Source: WHTF01 sp964482425
GTDB taxonomy: Bacteria; Desulfobacterota; Binatia; UBA9968
Reading direction: 5' to 3'
Assembly: GCA_964482425.1 (NCBI GenBank)
Contig: CAYZXN010000078.1
Location: 1-12,350, forward strand
Length of the DNA stretch: 12,350 nucleotides
Part shown: positions 1 to 7,343 of the stretch, piece after piece
Layout of the letters: each line of letters starts with the position of its first letter
How positions within the stretch are numbered: the stretch's first letter is position 1
Notes under the pieces: generated by a model
Databases searched by the model: none
Told to the model about the DNA's origin: nothing
The model's input: only the letters and a program-made list of their open reading frames with translations
Position numbers and translations under genes: made by a program

Positions 1-11
1 TGCCCGGCAGC

Positions 12-1004
12 TCAGAATTTCACAACCGCCGCGCCCCACGCGAATCCGGCCCCAAACGCATTGAGCAGGACGACATCGCCCTTGCGAATACGGCCCTGCC
101 GTTTAGCCTCATCAAGGGCGACCGGTATAGAAGCCGCCGACGTGTTACCATACTTGTCGAGATTAACCACGACCTGCTCCATGGGCACGCCGAGCCGGTC
201 GGCCAAAGCGACGATTATCCGACGATTCGCCTGATGCGGGATCACCAACGCTACTTGATCAATGGTCACGCCGGCCTCCTTGAGTGCCTCCCGACTAATA
301 TCTTCCATTGAGCGAACGGCAATTTTGAAGACTTCTTTACCGTTCATGGCGATGGTATGTTCGTTTTTTCTTACAGTTTCACAGTTGGCCGGCTTTAGGG
401 AGCCTCCCGCCGGGACGTACAGGGTCTTCACGTAAGAACCATCCGTACGCAGCTTGGTGCTCAAAATACCACTCCCGTTCTCCGATGCGGATAGGACGAC
501 CGCGCCGGCGCCATCACCAAAAAGAATACACGTCGTGCGATCCTGCCAATTGAGCAGCCGGCTTAGCGCGTCTGAGCCCACCACCAGAGCGGTTCGAATC
601 TGACCGACACGGATGAACGAATCCGCCACTGCCAAGGCATTGAGAAATCCCGAACAGGCCGCGCCGACGTCGAACGAAAACGCCCCTCTTACGCCCAGCA
701 TGTCTTCGAGAACGCAGGCAGAACTGGGAAACGGGTAATCGGCAGTCACGGTCCCCATGATGATAGCGTCGATATCGCTGGGTTCTACCGAGGCGTCCTC
801 GAGCGCTCTCTTGGCCGCCCGATACGCCATGTCCGCATTGCCTTTGCCGTCTTCGAGCACCCGCCGCTCCTTAATACCGGTGCGTACGGTAATCCATTCG
901 TCACTGGTCTCGACCATCTTTTCCAAATCGTGATTGGTGATGATTTTGGACGGTAATTCAGAGCCGGTTCCAAGAATTACGCTGCGACGCTGTCCTCCAC
1001 TCAT
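12..1004 (-). CDS. fabH: 3-oxoacyl-ACP synthase III (FabH)
   Basis: FabH condenses an acyl-CoA primer (classically acetyl-CoA) with malonyl-ACP to start type II fatty-acid synthesis in the cytoplasm. The 330-residue product has the normal family length. The thiolase-fold catalytic triad is visible: Cys117 in GAACSGF, His257 in IPHQAN and Asn287 in KYGNTSAASIP. The N-terminal SDEWITVRTGIKERR segment and the C-terminal NAFGAGFAWGAA segment are typical of FabH. The ATG overlaps the fabF stop codon (ATGA, 1001-1004), so the two genes are translationally coupled. A strong AGGAGG ribosome site lies inside the end of fabF, five bases from the ATG, and supports this start. The gene is complete, with a TGA stop at 12-14. 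Primer specificity (acetyl-CoA or branched/longer acyl-CoA) cannot be read from the sequence with confidence. Confidence 0.96.
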   Translation of the reverse strand: MSGGQRRSVILGTGSELPSKIITNHDLEKMVETSDEWITVRTGIKERRVLEDGKGNADMAYRAAKRALEDASVEPSDIDAIIMGTVTADYPFPSSACVLEDMLGVRGAFSFDVGAACSGFLNALAVADSFIRVGQIRTALVVGSDALSRLLNWQDRTTCILFGDGAGAVVLSASENGSGILSTKLRTDGSYVKTLYVPAGGSLKPANCETVRKNEHTIAMNGKEVFKIAVRSMEDISREALKEAGVTIDQVALVIPHQANRRIIVALADRLGVPMEQVVVNLDKYGNTSAASIPVALDEAKRQGRIRKGDVVLLNAFGAGFAWGAAVVKF

Positions 1005-2254
1005 TCCACCCTCCTAAAAATCACGCACGCGTTGGTCCCGCCGAAACCAAAGGAATTGGAGAGGACAAATTTGACATCCGCCTCGCGCGCCTGATTCGGC
1101 ACGTAATCGAGGTCACAATCAGGGTCTGGAGTCTCATAGTTAATCGTTGGCGGAATGACTCCGTGATGCAGAGTCAGTACCGAAAAAACTCCTTCCACGG
1201 CGCCAGCCGCACCAAGCAAATGGCCCGTCATGGACTTTGTGGAGCTAACGGCCAATTTCAACGATTGTTCGCCGAAAACTCTCTTGATCGCCGTCGTCTC
1301 ATTGGCGTCGTTATATTCGGTGGACGTTCCATGCGCATTGATATAATCGACATCGGTGGGCGCGATTCCGGCATCCTTCAAAGCCAATTTCATGCAGCGT
1401 GCTGCACCTTCTCCCTCCGGTGCCGGCGCGGTCATGTGATAAGCATCGCCGTTGGCGGCATAGCCCACTACTTCGGCATAAACCCTGGCGCCGCGCTTCA
1501 ATGCCGCTTCTCTTTCTTCCAGAATCAACACGCCAGAACCTTCTGCGATTATGAATCCGTCGCGATCCTTATCAAACGGTCGGCTGGCTCTTTCCGGCTC
1601 ATCATTGCGAGTCGATAACGCTCTCATTGCGGCAAAGCCACCGACGCCCAGCGGTGTAATGGCCGACTCCGCTCCGCCGGTGATAACAGCGTCCTGTAGT
1701 CCGCGACGGATCAAATGGTAAGCCTCGCCGATAGCGTGTGTGCCTGAAGCACAAGCGGATGTAGGCGTTAAATTAATGCCTTTGGCGCCATAGCGGATGG
1801 CGATCTGTCCGGGAGCAAGATTCGAGATTACCTTAGGGATGAAAAACGGAGAAATCTTCCTTGGCCCGCCGGCCATCAACGCATCCTTGGTCGTTTCGAT
1901 GGTGTCGATGCCGCACAGGCCGACACCGATAATCACCCCCACCTGCTCCGCCAACTCCACATCGATCTTCAATCCGCTGTCCGTCATCGCCATGGACGCC
2001 GCAGCGACTGCGTATTGAATAAAGAGATCCATTTTTTTGATCTCTTTAGGCTCGATAAAATCCTCGCCGCGAAAATCCGGCACTTCGCCAGCGATACGCG
2101 AGCTATAGGCGTCGAGGTTGGCAAAGCGGGTGATTCTTCGAATGCCCGATCGCCCGGCGACCAACGCGCGCCAGTTTTTGTCGACGCCGGTTCCTAATGG
2201 CGTGACCAACCCGACACCTGTCACCACAACTCTGCGTCCTTCCGATGTGCTCAC
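1001..2254 (-). CDS. fabF: 3-oxoacyl-ACP synthase II (FabF)
   Basis: FabF elongates acyl-ACP with malonyl-ACP in the fatty-acid synthesis cycle. The 417-residue protein matches the usual length of about 410. The Cys-His-His triad is intact: Cys168 in TSACASGTHAIG, His308 in NAHGTST and His345 in STKSMTGHLLGAAG, with the conserved Lys340. The C-terminus has the typical NSFGFGGTNAC motif. The start is a GTG at 2254; the ribosome site is weak (GATGGACGG), but the VVVTGVGLVTPLG N-terminus is in the expected place. No acyl carrier protein gene lies upstream, although acpP-fabF is the common order. Instead a deacetylase gene precedes it by 70 bases of AT-rich sequence that may hold a separate promoter. 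I could not assign a convincing -35/-10 pair there. Confidence 0.96.
   Translation of the reverse strand: MSTSEGRRVVVTGVGLVTPLGTGVDKNWRALVAGRSGIRRITRFANLDAYSSRIAGEVPDFRGEDFIEPKEIKKMDLFIQYAVAAASMAMTDSGLKIDVELAEQVGVIIGVGLCGIDTIETTKDALMAGGPRKISPFFIPKVISNLAPGQIAIRYGAKGINLTPTSACASGTHAIGEAYHLIRRGLQDAVITGGAESAITPLGVGGFAAMRALSTRNDEPERASRPFDKDRDGFIIAEGSGVLILEEREAALKRGARVYAEVVGYAANGDAYHMTAPAPEGEGAARCMKLALKDAGIAPTDVDYINAHGTSTEYNDANETTAIKRVFGEQSLKLAVSSTKSMTGHLLGAAGAVEGVFSVLTLHHGVIPPTINYETPDPDCDLDYVPNQAREADVKFVLSNSFGFGGTNACVIFRRVE
1010..1015 (-). promoter_or_regulatory. fabH ribosome binding site
   Basis: On the minus strand this reads AGGAGG, with five bases between it and the fabH ATG. It sits inside the last codons of fabF. 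It therefore fixes the fabH start and allows re-initiation after fabF termination. Confidence 0.85.
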
Positions 2255-2324
2255 TATCCGTCCATCAATCTAACTAGCTAAAAATTAAACCTTAACTTGA
2301 ATCGTAAAGATAAATGACTCGGGC

Positions 2325-3368
2325 CTAGCGGTCAATACTTTTGAGCGAAAAATGCTCGTGTGTTTGCAACACTGCACGAACCACAGGGTCGATCGCTGTG
2401 CCCCCCGTGTCTCTGGAGAGTTGTTCGCCGCCGTGTTGTTGCATGGTCTGCAGCACGCCCGCAACCGAAGCCTTCAGAGCAGCGAGATCGTAGCCGCCTT
2501 CCAGCAGATAAGCGATTCTGCCACCGCAGTATTTTTCCGCTGCTTGAAGCAGGGCTCGTGACATCATCGAAAATCCGCTTTCGGTGATATTCATCCCGGC
2601 CAAGGGGTCGCGCCGATGCGGGTCGAATCCGGCCGACACCAAAATCCATTCCGGCGTGAAACGCGCCAGTGCCGGATTAACAATGTCCCTGAACACACGC
2701 GAGTATTCGGCGTCTCCACAACCGGCGGGAAGCGGAACGTTCAGCGTATAACCCGCACCTTGCTGCGCCCCTGTCTCCTTGATGCCGCCAGTGCCTGGAT
2801 AAAATGGATATTGGTGCGTGGAGATAAACAGCACCGAAGGATCCTCATAGAACGCGTCCTGCGTGCCATTGCCATGGTGCACATCCCAGTCAATGATGGC
2901 AACTCGGTTTGCCCCATGGGCGCTCTTAAGATACCGAGCGCCGATCGCAATCGTGTTGAAGAGACAAAAACCCATGGCTCTTCTTCTGAGCGCATGGTGT
3001 CCCGGCGGACGCACCATAGCAAATCCGTTCTTGTGTTCCCGAGCGGCAATGGAATCGAGCACGTTAAGAAAGCCGCCGGTGGCGAGTAGCCCCACTGCGA
3101 ACGAATCCCGACTGGTTATCGTATCGCCGTCGAGCGCGTGACGGCCGACACCGGCGGTTGATTCGACCAGTTCCACGTAGTCCGGATCGTGACAAAGCTC
3201 GATCTCGGCTCGGGACGCCGCTCTCAGCGGCAACACCTGAAAACGCGCGGAATCAAGCTCTTCCGCCAAGTCCAATAACACCTGAAGTCGTTCCGGACGT
3301 TCGGGATGGCCTTCGCCGGGACTATGCTTGAGAAACTCCCGGTCTATCACTATTGCTGAGCGATCCAT
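2325..3368 (-). CDS. histone deacetylase family (AcuC/HdaH-like) amidohydrolase
   Basis: This is a zinc-dependent deacetylase of the arginase/HDAC fold. Bacterial relatives remove acetyl groups from protein lysines (AcuC acts on acetyl-CoA synthetase), from polyamines or from other small amides. The 347-residue protein shows the complete active site: the charge-relay pair His124-His125 in RPPGHHA, zinc ligands Asp162 and His164 in DWDVHHGNG and Asp249 in SAGFDPHRRDP, and the transition-state Tyr293 in LEGGYDL. The GGY arrangement and the PERPERL N-terminus place it with class II-like bacterial enzymes. The substrate is unknown. It lies upstream of fabF-fabH on the same strand with a 70-base gap, so co-transcription is possible but not shown. 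A role in acetyl or acyl metabolism is inference from that context. Confidence 0.92.
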   Translation of the reverse strand: MDRSAIVIDREFLKHSPGEGHPERPERLQVLLDLAEELDSARFQVLPLRAASRAEIELCHDPDYVELVESTAGVGRHALDGDTITSRDSFAVGLLATGGFLNVLDSIAAREHKNGFAMVRPPGHHALRRRAMGFCLFNTIAIGARYLKSAHGANRVAIIDWDVHHGNGTQDAFYEDPSVLFISTHQYPFYPGTGGIKETGAQQGAGYTLNVPLPAGCGDAEYSRVFRDIVNPALARFTPEWILVSAGFDPHRRDPLAGMNITESGFSMMSRALLQAAEKYCGGRIAYLLEGGYDLAALKASVAGVLQTMQQHGGEQLSRDTGGTAIDPVVRAVLQTHEHFSLKSIDR

Positions 3369-3544
3369 CCATTCACGCTTACCACTCTCAACTTCCGGTC
3401 ACAACTTCGGCGCAACGCATAATGTCCGCGATTATTAGAGCCTGTTCTTAAGGCGCGCGTGCAAGAATCGGCCACACGTTCGGAAAACACTCCATGTTGC
3501 TTGCCAACTCGAATAAAATCGCATAGCTTGACGGTGGAGGTCGT
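3369..3544. other. divergent intergenic region between deacetylase and tatA
   Basis: This 176-base gap separates two divergent genes and must hold promoters for both. Towards tatA there is a TAAAAT hexamer at 3514-3519 that could act as a -10, but no good -35 is correctly spaced from it. A clear GGAGG at 3536-3540 is the tatA ribosome site. Towards the deacetylase I see only weak matches. No small ORF with a ribosome site and no long inverted repeat was seen. Confidence 0.5.
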
Positions 3545-3829
3545 ATGTTTGGTATTGGCATGCCGGAGCTCTTATTGATTCTCGGTCTGGCGTTGATTGT
3601 TCTGGGGCCGAAGAAACTACCCGAGCTGGCCCGCGCGCTCGGCAAAGGCATGGCGGAGTTTCGTAGGGCGACGGACGAACTTAAAGACGAGTTCCGCCAG
3701 TTGGAGAATGAACAAGAGTCATCGCCGCATGCGACCGAAAAGGACGATCCGTCGTTAGCGACACCGGCAGAGCCGCCCGCCACGCCAAACCCCAGTTCTC
3801 CCGATCCACGTGAGCCACGATCCAGCTAA
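3545..3829 (+). CDS. tatA: twin-arginine translocase subunit TatA/TatB family
   Basis: This is a pore-forming or adaptor subunit of the Tat system, which exports folded proteins across the inner membrane. The 94-residue protein has the standard layout: a very short periplasmic N-terminus (MFGIGMPE), one membrane helix at about residues 7-21, the GPKKLPELAR hinge, an amphipathic helix at about 25-50, and a disordered Pro/Ser-rich acidic tail. A GGAGG site four bases before the ATG fixes the start. Glu8 in the first helix is TatB-like, whereas the FGPKKLPE-type hinge and short length are TatA-like. With only one such gene beside tatC, the protein may serve both roles, but another paralogue could lie elsewhere. 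Confidence 0.93.
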   Translation: MFGIGMPELLLILGLALIVLGPKKLPELARALGKGMAEFRRATDELKDEFRQLENEQESSPHATEKDDPSLATPAEPPATPNPSSPDPREPRSS

Positions 3830-4592
3830 GGGGCAGCCGGACAATGTCCAGATGCCTTTTAGTTCCCATCTGGAAGAACTGCGTTCCAGATTAATACGTT
3901 GCAGCCTCGCCGTCGGACTCGCCTTCGTAGGTTGCTTCTTTGTCGCTGATCGCATCTTTCTTGTGCTCGCCGAACCAATCCGGCAGCTCGAGATACCCGA
4001 CCTGATGTTGATCGGCACAGCCGTCGCCGAAGCATTTTTTACGAAAGTGAAAATATCTTTTTTCGCCGCGCTCGTGGTTGCTCTGCCCGTCCTTCTATGG
4101 CACGGCTGGCAATTTGTGGCACCGGGCCTTTACGAGCACGAAAAGCGCTATACGCGAAGCTTCGTATTTTTCGGCTCGTTTTTTTTTCTCGCGGGCGGCG
4201 CCTTCTGCTACGGCGTCGTTCTGCAAAAAGGCCTCGCCTTTCTGCTCCAACGATACCAGGCGCTGGAGGTGCAGCCGGCGATCCAAATCGGCGATTATCT
4301 CTCGCTCGTCTCGCGGCTCGTGCTGGCGTTTGGAGTAATGTTTCAGCTACCAGTGGTGACTTTCTTCGTTTCCCGGGTCGGTTTGATCGATCATCTTTTT
4401 CTCATTCATTACTTCGGTTACGCGGTGATTGGCATGGCTGTTGTCTCGGCGATTTTAACGCCGCCGGACGTCATCTCCCAAATATTTTTAATGGTTCCGC
4501 TAACCTTGCTGTACGGCCTCAGCGTGGGAGTGGCGTATTTCGCCAGCCGCAAAACACGCGTTGATGGGACTGCAGAAACGGATGATGATTAA
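3810..4592 (+). CDS. tatC: Sec-independent protein translocase TatC
   Basis: TatC is the multi-spanning receptor that recognises twin-arginine signal peptides. The 260-residue protein has the hallmark HLEELRSRL at residues 20-28, FVAPGLYEHEKR at 102-113, an FFLAGGAFCY segment at about 125-134, FGVMFQLPV at about 174-182 and ILTPPDVISQ at about 215-224, with six hydrophobic spans. The GTG at 3810 overlaps tatA by 20 bases and has no obvious ribosome site. An in-frame ATG at 3852 (residue 15, MPFSSHLEEL) would give a product starting directly before the motif, with AAGGGG at 3828-3833 rather far upstream. The start is therefore uncertain. The stop TAA is shared base for base with the convergent arginine decarboxylase gene. 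Confidence 0.95.
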   Translation: MSHDPAKGQPDNVQMPFSSHLEELRSRLIRCSLAVGLAFVGCFFVADRIFLVLAEPIRQLEIPDLMLIGTAVAEAFFTKVKISFFAALVVALPVLLWHGWQFVAPGLYEHEKRYTRSFVFFGSFFFLAGGAFCYGVVLQKGLAFLLQRYQALEVQPAIQIGDYLSLVSRLVLAFGVMFQLPVVTFFVSRVGLIDHLFLIHYFGYAVIGMAVVSAILTPPDVISQIFLMVPLTLLYGLSVGVAYFASRKTRVDGTAETDDD

Positions 4593-5140
4593 TTGTCGTC
4601 GTTAACGAAGGCGCAAGCGGCAAAGACAGTGGTCCACAGACCGTCTTTGTTACCGATCGCGGATTGCGTGATGTTCGATGTGCGAACGATCTTGCCGGAC
4701 ATCTTGAATAGGTTTTCCCTCTCGTCCCAAGCAGTGTCGGGATCGAATTCAATACCCAGAGTCGTAGCAAGCATGCTGGCGGCGAGGTCTTCAGCGTAAT
4801 CGCCTGCTTTCTCTTCGGTTTCGCCAAAGGAGTGGTGCTCGGACAAGTAGCCATGCTGCTCCTGGTCGGCGGGAATCGCCACGCCCACCGAGGCCGCCAC
4901 AAGTCGGTTGGGTTCATTGGTGCTCTCACGATCGTAGACACAAAAGACGATTTCGCCCGGGCGCAACAGTTTTACTCCTTCTTCTTTCGAAATGCGTTTG
5001 CAGAATGGCGGATAGATGCTCGAAACGAGAACCAGGTTACAATAGGCAAGCCCCGCCGATCTTAACGCCAATTCGAAGGACGCCAACTTCTCCTTATGGA
5101 CACCGACCCCTTTGGTAAAAAAACATTTTTTCGGAATCAT
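4589..5140 (-). CDS. pdaD: pyruvoyl-dependent arginine decarboxylase
   Basis: This enzyme decarboxylates arginine to agmatine with a pyruvoyl group made by self-cleavage of the proenzyme, independently of pyridoxal phosphate. The N-terminal MIPKKCFFTKGVGVHKEKL and the VSSIYPP motif identify the family. Cleavage is expected between Ser40 and Ser41, leaving pyruvate on the new N-terminus. Asn35, six residues before the pyruvoyl Ser, matches the active-site Asn of the Methanocaldococcus enzyme, and Glu101 in GYLSEHH is the likely proton donor. I chose the ATG at 5140 (183 residues) because it gives the family N-terminus. An upstream TTG at 5251 would add 37 unrelated residues and overlap accB. 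No strong ribosome site precedes the ATG, which lies 76 bases after accB. The gene is probably the last of the carboxylase operon. No agmatine-using gene is nearby. Confidence 0.92.
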   Translation of the reverse strand: MIPKKCFFTKGVGVHKEKLASFELALRSAGLAYCNLVLVSSIYPPFCKRISKEEGVKLLRPGEIVFCVYDRESTNEPNRLVAASVGVAIPADQEQHGYLSEHHSFGETEEKAGDYAEDLAASMLATTLGIEFDPDTAWDERENLFKMSGKIVRTSNITQSAIGNKDGLWTTVFAACAFVNDDN

Positions 5141-5216
5141 CGTGCGCTGGTCTATAACATGAAAGAAATTTGCTGACAACAATCGCGCCTGTAAGTCTTT
5201 ACCACTCAGCTGCCCG

Positions 5217-5720
5217 CTACTCAACGACAACCAGGACGGCGCCGCCTTCAACGGTTGCGCCGGGCTCTACTCTGATTTCCTTGATCTCGCCGTTGATCGG
5301 ACTGCGCACCTCATTTTCCATTTTCATGGCCTCGACGATAACCAACCCTTGGCCTTTTTCCACCGCATCGCCTTCCGAGACAAGCACTGCGATCACTTTA
5401 CCGGGCATTGGCACCGACACCTTTTGCCGGCCCTGCAACTGAAGCCCGCCTTGCGCCCCACCGACACGCACGCGGCGCTCGTCAACCATATTGACGCGGT
5501 AGTTGCGCCCGTCGACGAGCACCCGGTATTCGTCTTCGCTGTTATCGACCTCGATTTCGAACGAGCGGTTGTCGACGATTAAAGAGTAGTTGGTTCTTCC
5601 GGTTTTTTTACCGTCCACCAGGAACTCATGGCCGTCTATGGAGACTTTATAGACCGACTTGCCGATGTCTTCGATTTCAACCCGGTAGGTCTGATCTGCC
5701 AGTTTTGCAAAAAACGCCAT
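5217..5720 (-). CDS. biotin carboxyl carrier subunit of acyl-CoA carboxylase
   Basis: This subunit carries the biotin that shuttles CO2 between biotin carboxylase and carboxyltransferase. The C-terminal part, about residues 98-167, is a biotinyl/lipoyl domain with EAMKMEN, so Lys133 is the biotinylation site; the preceding VPMPGKV segment is also typical. Residues 10-85 form a beta-rich region (VYKVSIDG, YRVLVDGRNYRVNMV) resembling the linker/BT domain of propionyl-CoA carboxylase alpha chains rather than the Pro/Ala-rich linker of E. coli AccB. It lies 12 bases after the biotin carboxylase gene, so together the two look like a split PCC-alpha chain. No clear ribosome site is seen, which suggests coupled translation. 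Confidence 0.94.
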   Translation of the reverse strand: MAFFAKLADQTYRVEIEDIGKSVYKVSIDGHEFLVDGKKTGRTNYSLIVDNRSFEIEVDNSEDEYRVLVDGRNYRVNMVDERRVRVGGAQGGLQLQGRQKVSVPMPGKVIAVLVSEGDAVEKGQGLVIVEAMKMENEVRSPINGEIKEIRVEPGATVEGGAVLVVVE

Positions 5721-5732
5721 AACGATATGTTT

Positions 5733-7274
5733 TCAGGAACGCCGCCAGCTCTGTCGGCTGAAAGACGGCGCCAGGCGCAGCGCATTGCGTTTGCCCCGTT
5801 CGCGCCATTTGGATTGCTCCGCCGCGCCCTTGGCCAAAAGGCCAAGCGTACTTTCCTGTTCGCGATGCATGGCCGCAATGGCCGCGGATGCCAGCGCAAT
5901 CTCCTTATGCGGAAATATCTCCTCCTGACTCGTGGAACGATACTCCTGGTCGATGAATCCGGTATTGACATCCCCGGACATGAAGCGCGGGTGGCGCAGG
6001 ATCCATTGATGGAATGAAATATTGGTTTTGATGCCGCGGATCTGATACTCCCGCAGCGCCCGCCGCATACGCAGGATGGCCTCGATCCGGTTTTCACCCC
6101 ACGTGATGAGCTTGGCGATCATCGGATCATAGTAGATCGAAACTTCGGCGCCCTCGTAGACCCCGCAATCGTTCCTCAGGCCAAGACCCTCGGGCAGCCG
6201 CAAACCTTCTATTTTGCCCGGACATGGCATGAAATCGTTTTCCGGGTCCTCCGCATAGATCCTGCACTCGATAGCGTGGCCGGTCTGTGTAATATGACGT
6301 TGCCGCCAAGGCAGGTAGCCTCCGGCCGCGACTTCAATTTGCGCCTTTACGAGATCGATGCCGACCACTCGTTCGGTGACCGCGTGCTCCACCTGAAGTC
6401 GAGTATTCATTTCGAGAAAATAAAAGTTCTGCTCCTGATCGAGCAGGAATTCCAGGGTGCCGGCGCCGACATAACGGACGGCGCGGGCTCCCTGAATGGC
6501 AATCCGCCCGATACGCCGCCGTGTGCGATCTTCCAACCCGGGCGCCGGGGATTCCTCGATCACCTTCTGGTGGCGCCGTTGGATCGAACACTCACGGTCG
6601 TATAAGTGCAAGACCCTGCCGTACTTGTCCGCAAGAATCTGGATTTCCACATGCCGCGGTTTTTCGATGTATTTTTCGACATAAAGCCGCGGATCGCCAA
6701 AGGAAGACGCTGCTTCGGAGCGCACAGCCCGGAACGCCGATGAGACCTCGCGCCTCGAACGGACCAGCCGCAAACCTTTGCCGCCGCCGCCGGCGACCGC
6801 CTTTAACATACAAGGATAACCGATTGCCTCTACGGTATTGACCACTTCTTGTTCAGAGGTCAGGATGCCATCCGAACCGGGAACGACAGGCACCCCCGCC
6901 GCCTTCATGATCTCTCGCGCCTTAACCTTATCTCCCATTTGATCGATGACTTCCGGCGAGGGTCCGATAAACACAATTCCTTCTGTCATACAGCGTTTGG
7001 CGAATTTGCTGTTTTCAGCAAGAAAACCATACCCGGGATGGATCGCCTCGGCGCGGCTCTTTTTAGCCACTTCAATGATGCGTTCAATGTTTAAGTAACT
7101 TTGTGCCGAGGGGGCGGCGCCAATGGGATACGCGTAATCGGCATATTTGACATGCAGCGATTCCCGGTCCGCCTCGGAATAAACAGCGACGGTTTCAATA
7201 TCCAGCTCGCGGCAAGCTCGCGTAATGCGGACCGCGATTTCACCACGGTTGGCAATCAGTATGCGCTTGAACAT
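5733..7274 (-). CDS. accC: biotin carboxylase subunit of acyl-CoA carboxylase
   Basis: This is an ATP-grasp enzyme that carboxylates carrier-bound biotin using bicarbonate and ATP. The 513-residue protein begins with the canonical MFKRILIANRGEIAVRI. It shows the ATP lid GGGGKG at 162-167, Lys116, Lys158, His208, Glu275, Glu288 and Arg292 in FLEMNTRLQVEH, and Arg338 in CRIYAEDP. All correspond to catalytic residues of E. coli AccC. The catalytic core ends near residue 445. The extra 65 or so C-terminal residues (KEIALASAAIAAMH...) resemble the start of the linker in fused PCC-alpha chains, consistent with a gene split between this protein and the downstream carrier. The ATG at 7274 has a weak ribosome site. 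The gene follows the carboxyltransferase gene by 69 bases. Confidence 0.95.
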   Translation of the reverse strand: MFKRILIANRGEIAVRITRACRELDIETVAVYSEADRESLHVKYADYAYPIGAAPSAQSYLNIERIIEVAKKSRAEAIHPGYGFLAENSKFAKRCMTEGIVFIGPSPEVIDQMGDKVKAREIMKAAGVPVVPGSDGILTSEQEVVNTVEAIGYPCMLKAVAGGGGKGLRLVRSRREVSSAFRAVRSEAASSFGDPRLYVEKYIEKPRHVEIQILADKYGRVLHLYDRECSIQRRHQKVIEESPAPGLEDRTRRRIGRIAIQGARAVRYVGAGTLEFLLDQEQNFYFLEMNTRLQVEHAVTERVVGIDLVKAQIEVAAGGYLPWRQRHITQTGHAIECRIYAEDPENDFMPCPGKIEGLRLPEGLGLRNDCGVYEGAEVSIYYDPMIAKLITWGENRIEAILRMRRALREYQIRGIKTNISFHQWILRHPRFMSGDVNTGFIDQEYRSTSQEEIFPHKEIALASAAIAAMHREQESTLGLLAKGAAEQSKWRERGKRNALRLAPSFSRQSWRRS

Positions 7275-7298
7275 GTTGTCGGTATGACGTTAGAGGCA

Positions 7299-7328
7299 AG
7301 AGTTTGACACCGTTGCCGCCGCAACTCT
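7299..7328. repeat. nested inverted repeats between pccB-like gene and accC
   Basis: In the 69-base gap an outer pair AGAGTT (7299-7304) / AACTCT (7323-7328) overlaps an inner pair GTTGC (7312-7316) / GCAAC (7321-7325). The two cannot form fully together. No U-run follows on the minus strand, so this is not a simple terminator; it may modulate the mRNA segment leading to accC. A similar TTGCCGC...CGCAACTCT arrangement occurs upstream of the operon. Confidence 0.4.
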
Positions 7329-7343
7329 GTCGCAGACCTTCGG

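Noticed and set aside
5141..5251. Upstream extension of pdaD to the TTG at 5251
   Set aside because: It would add 37 residues with no family similarity and overlap accB; the ATG at 5140 gives the canonical N-terminus.
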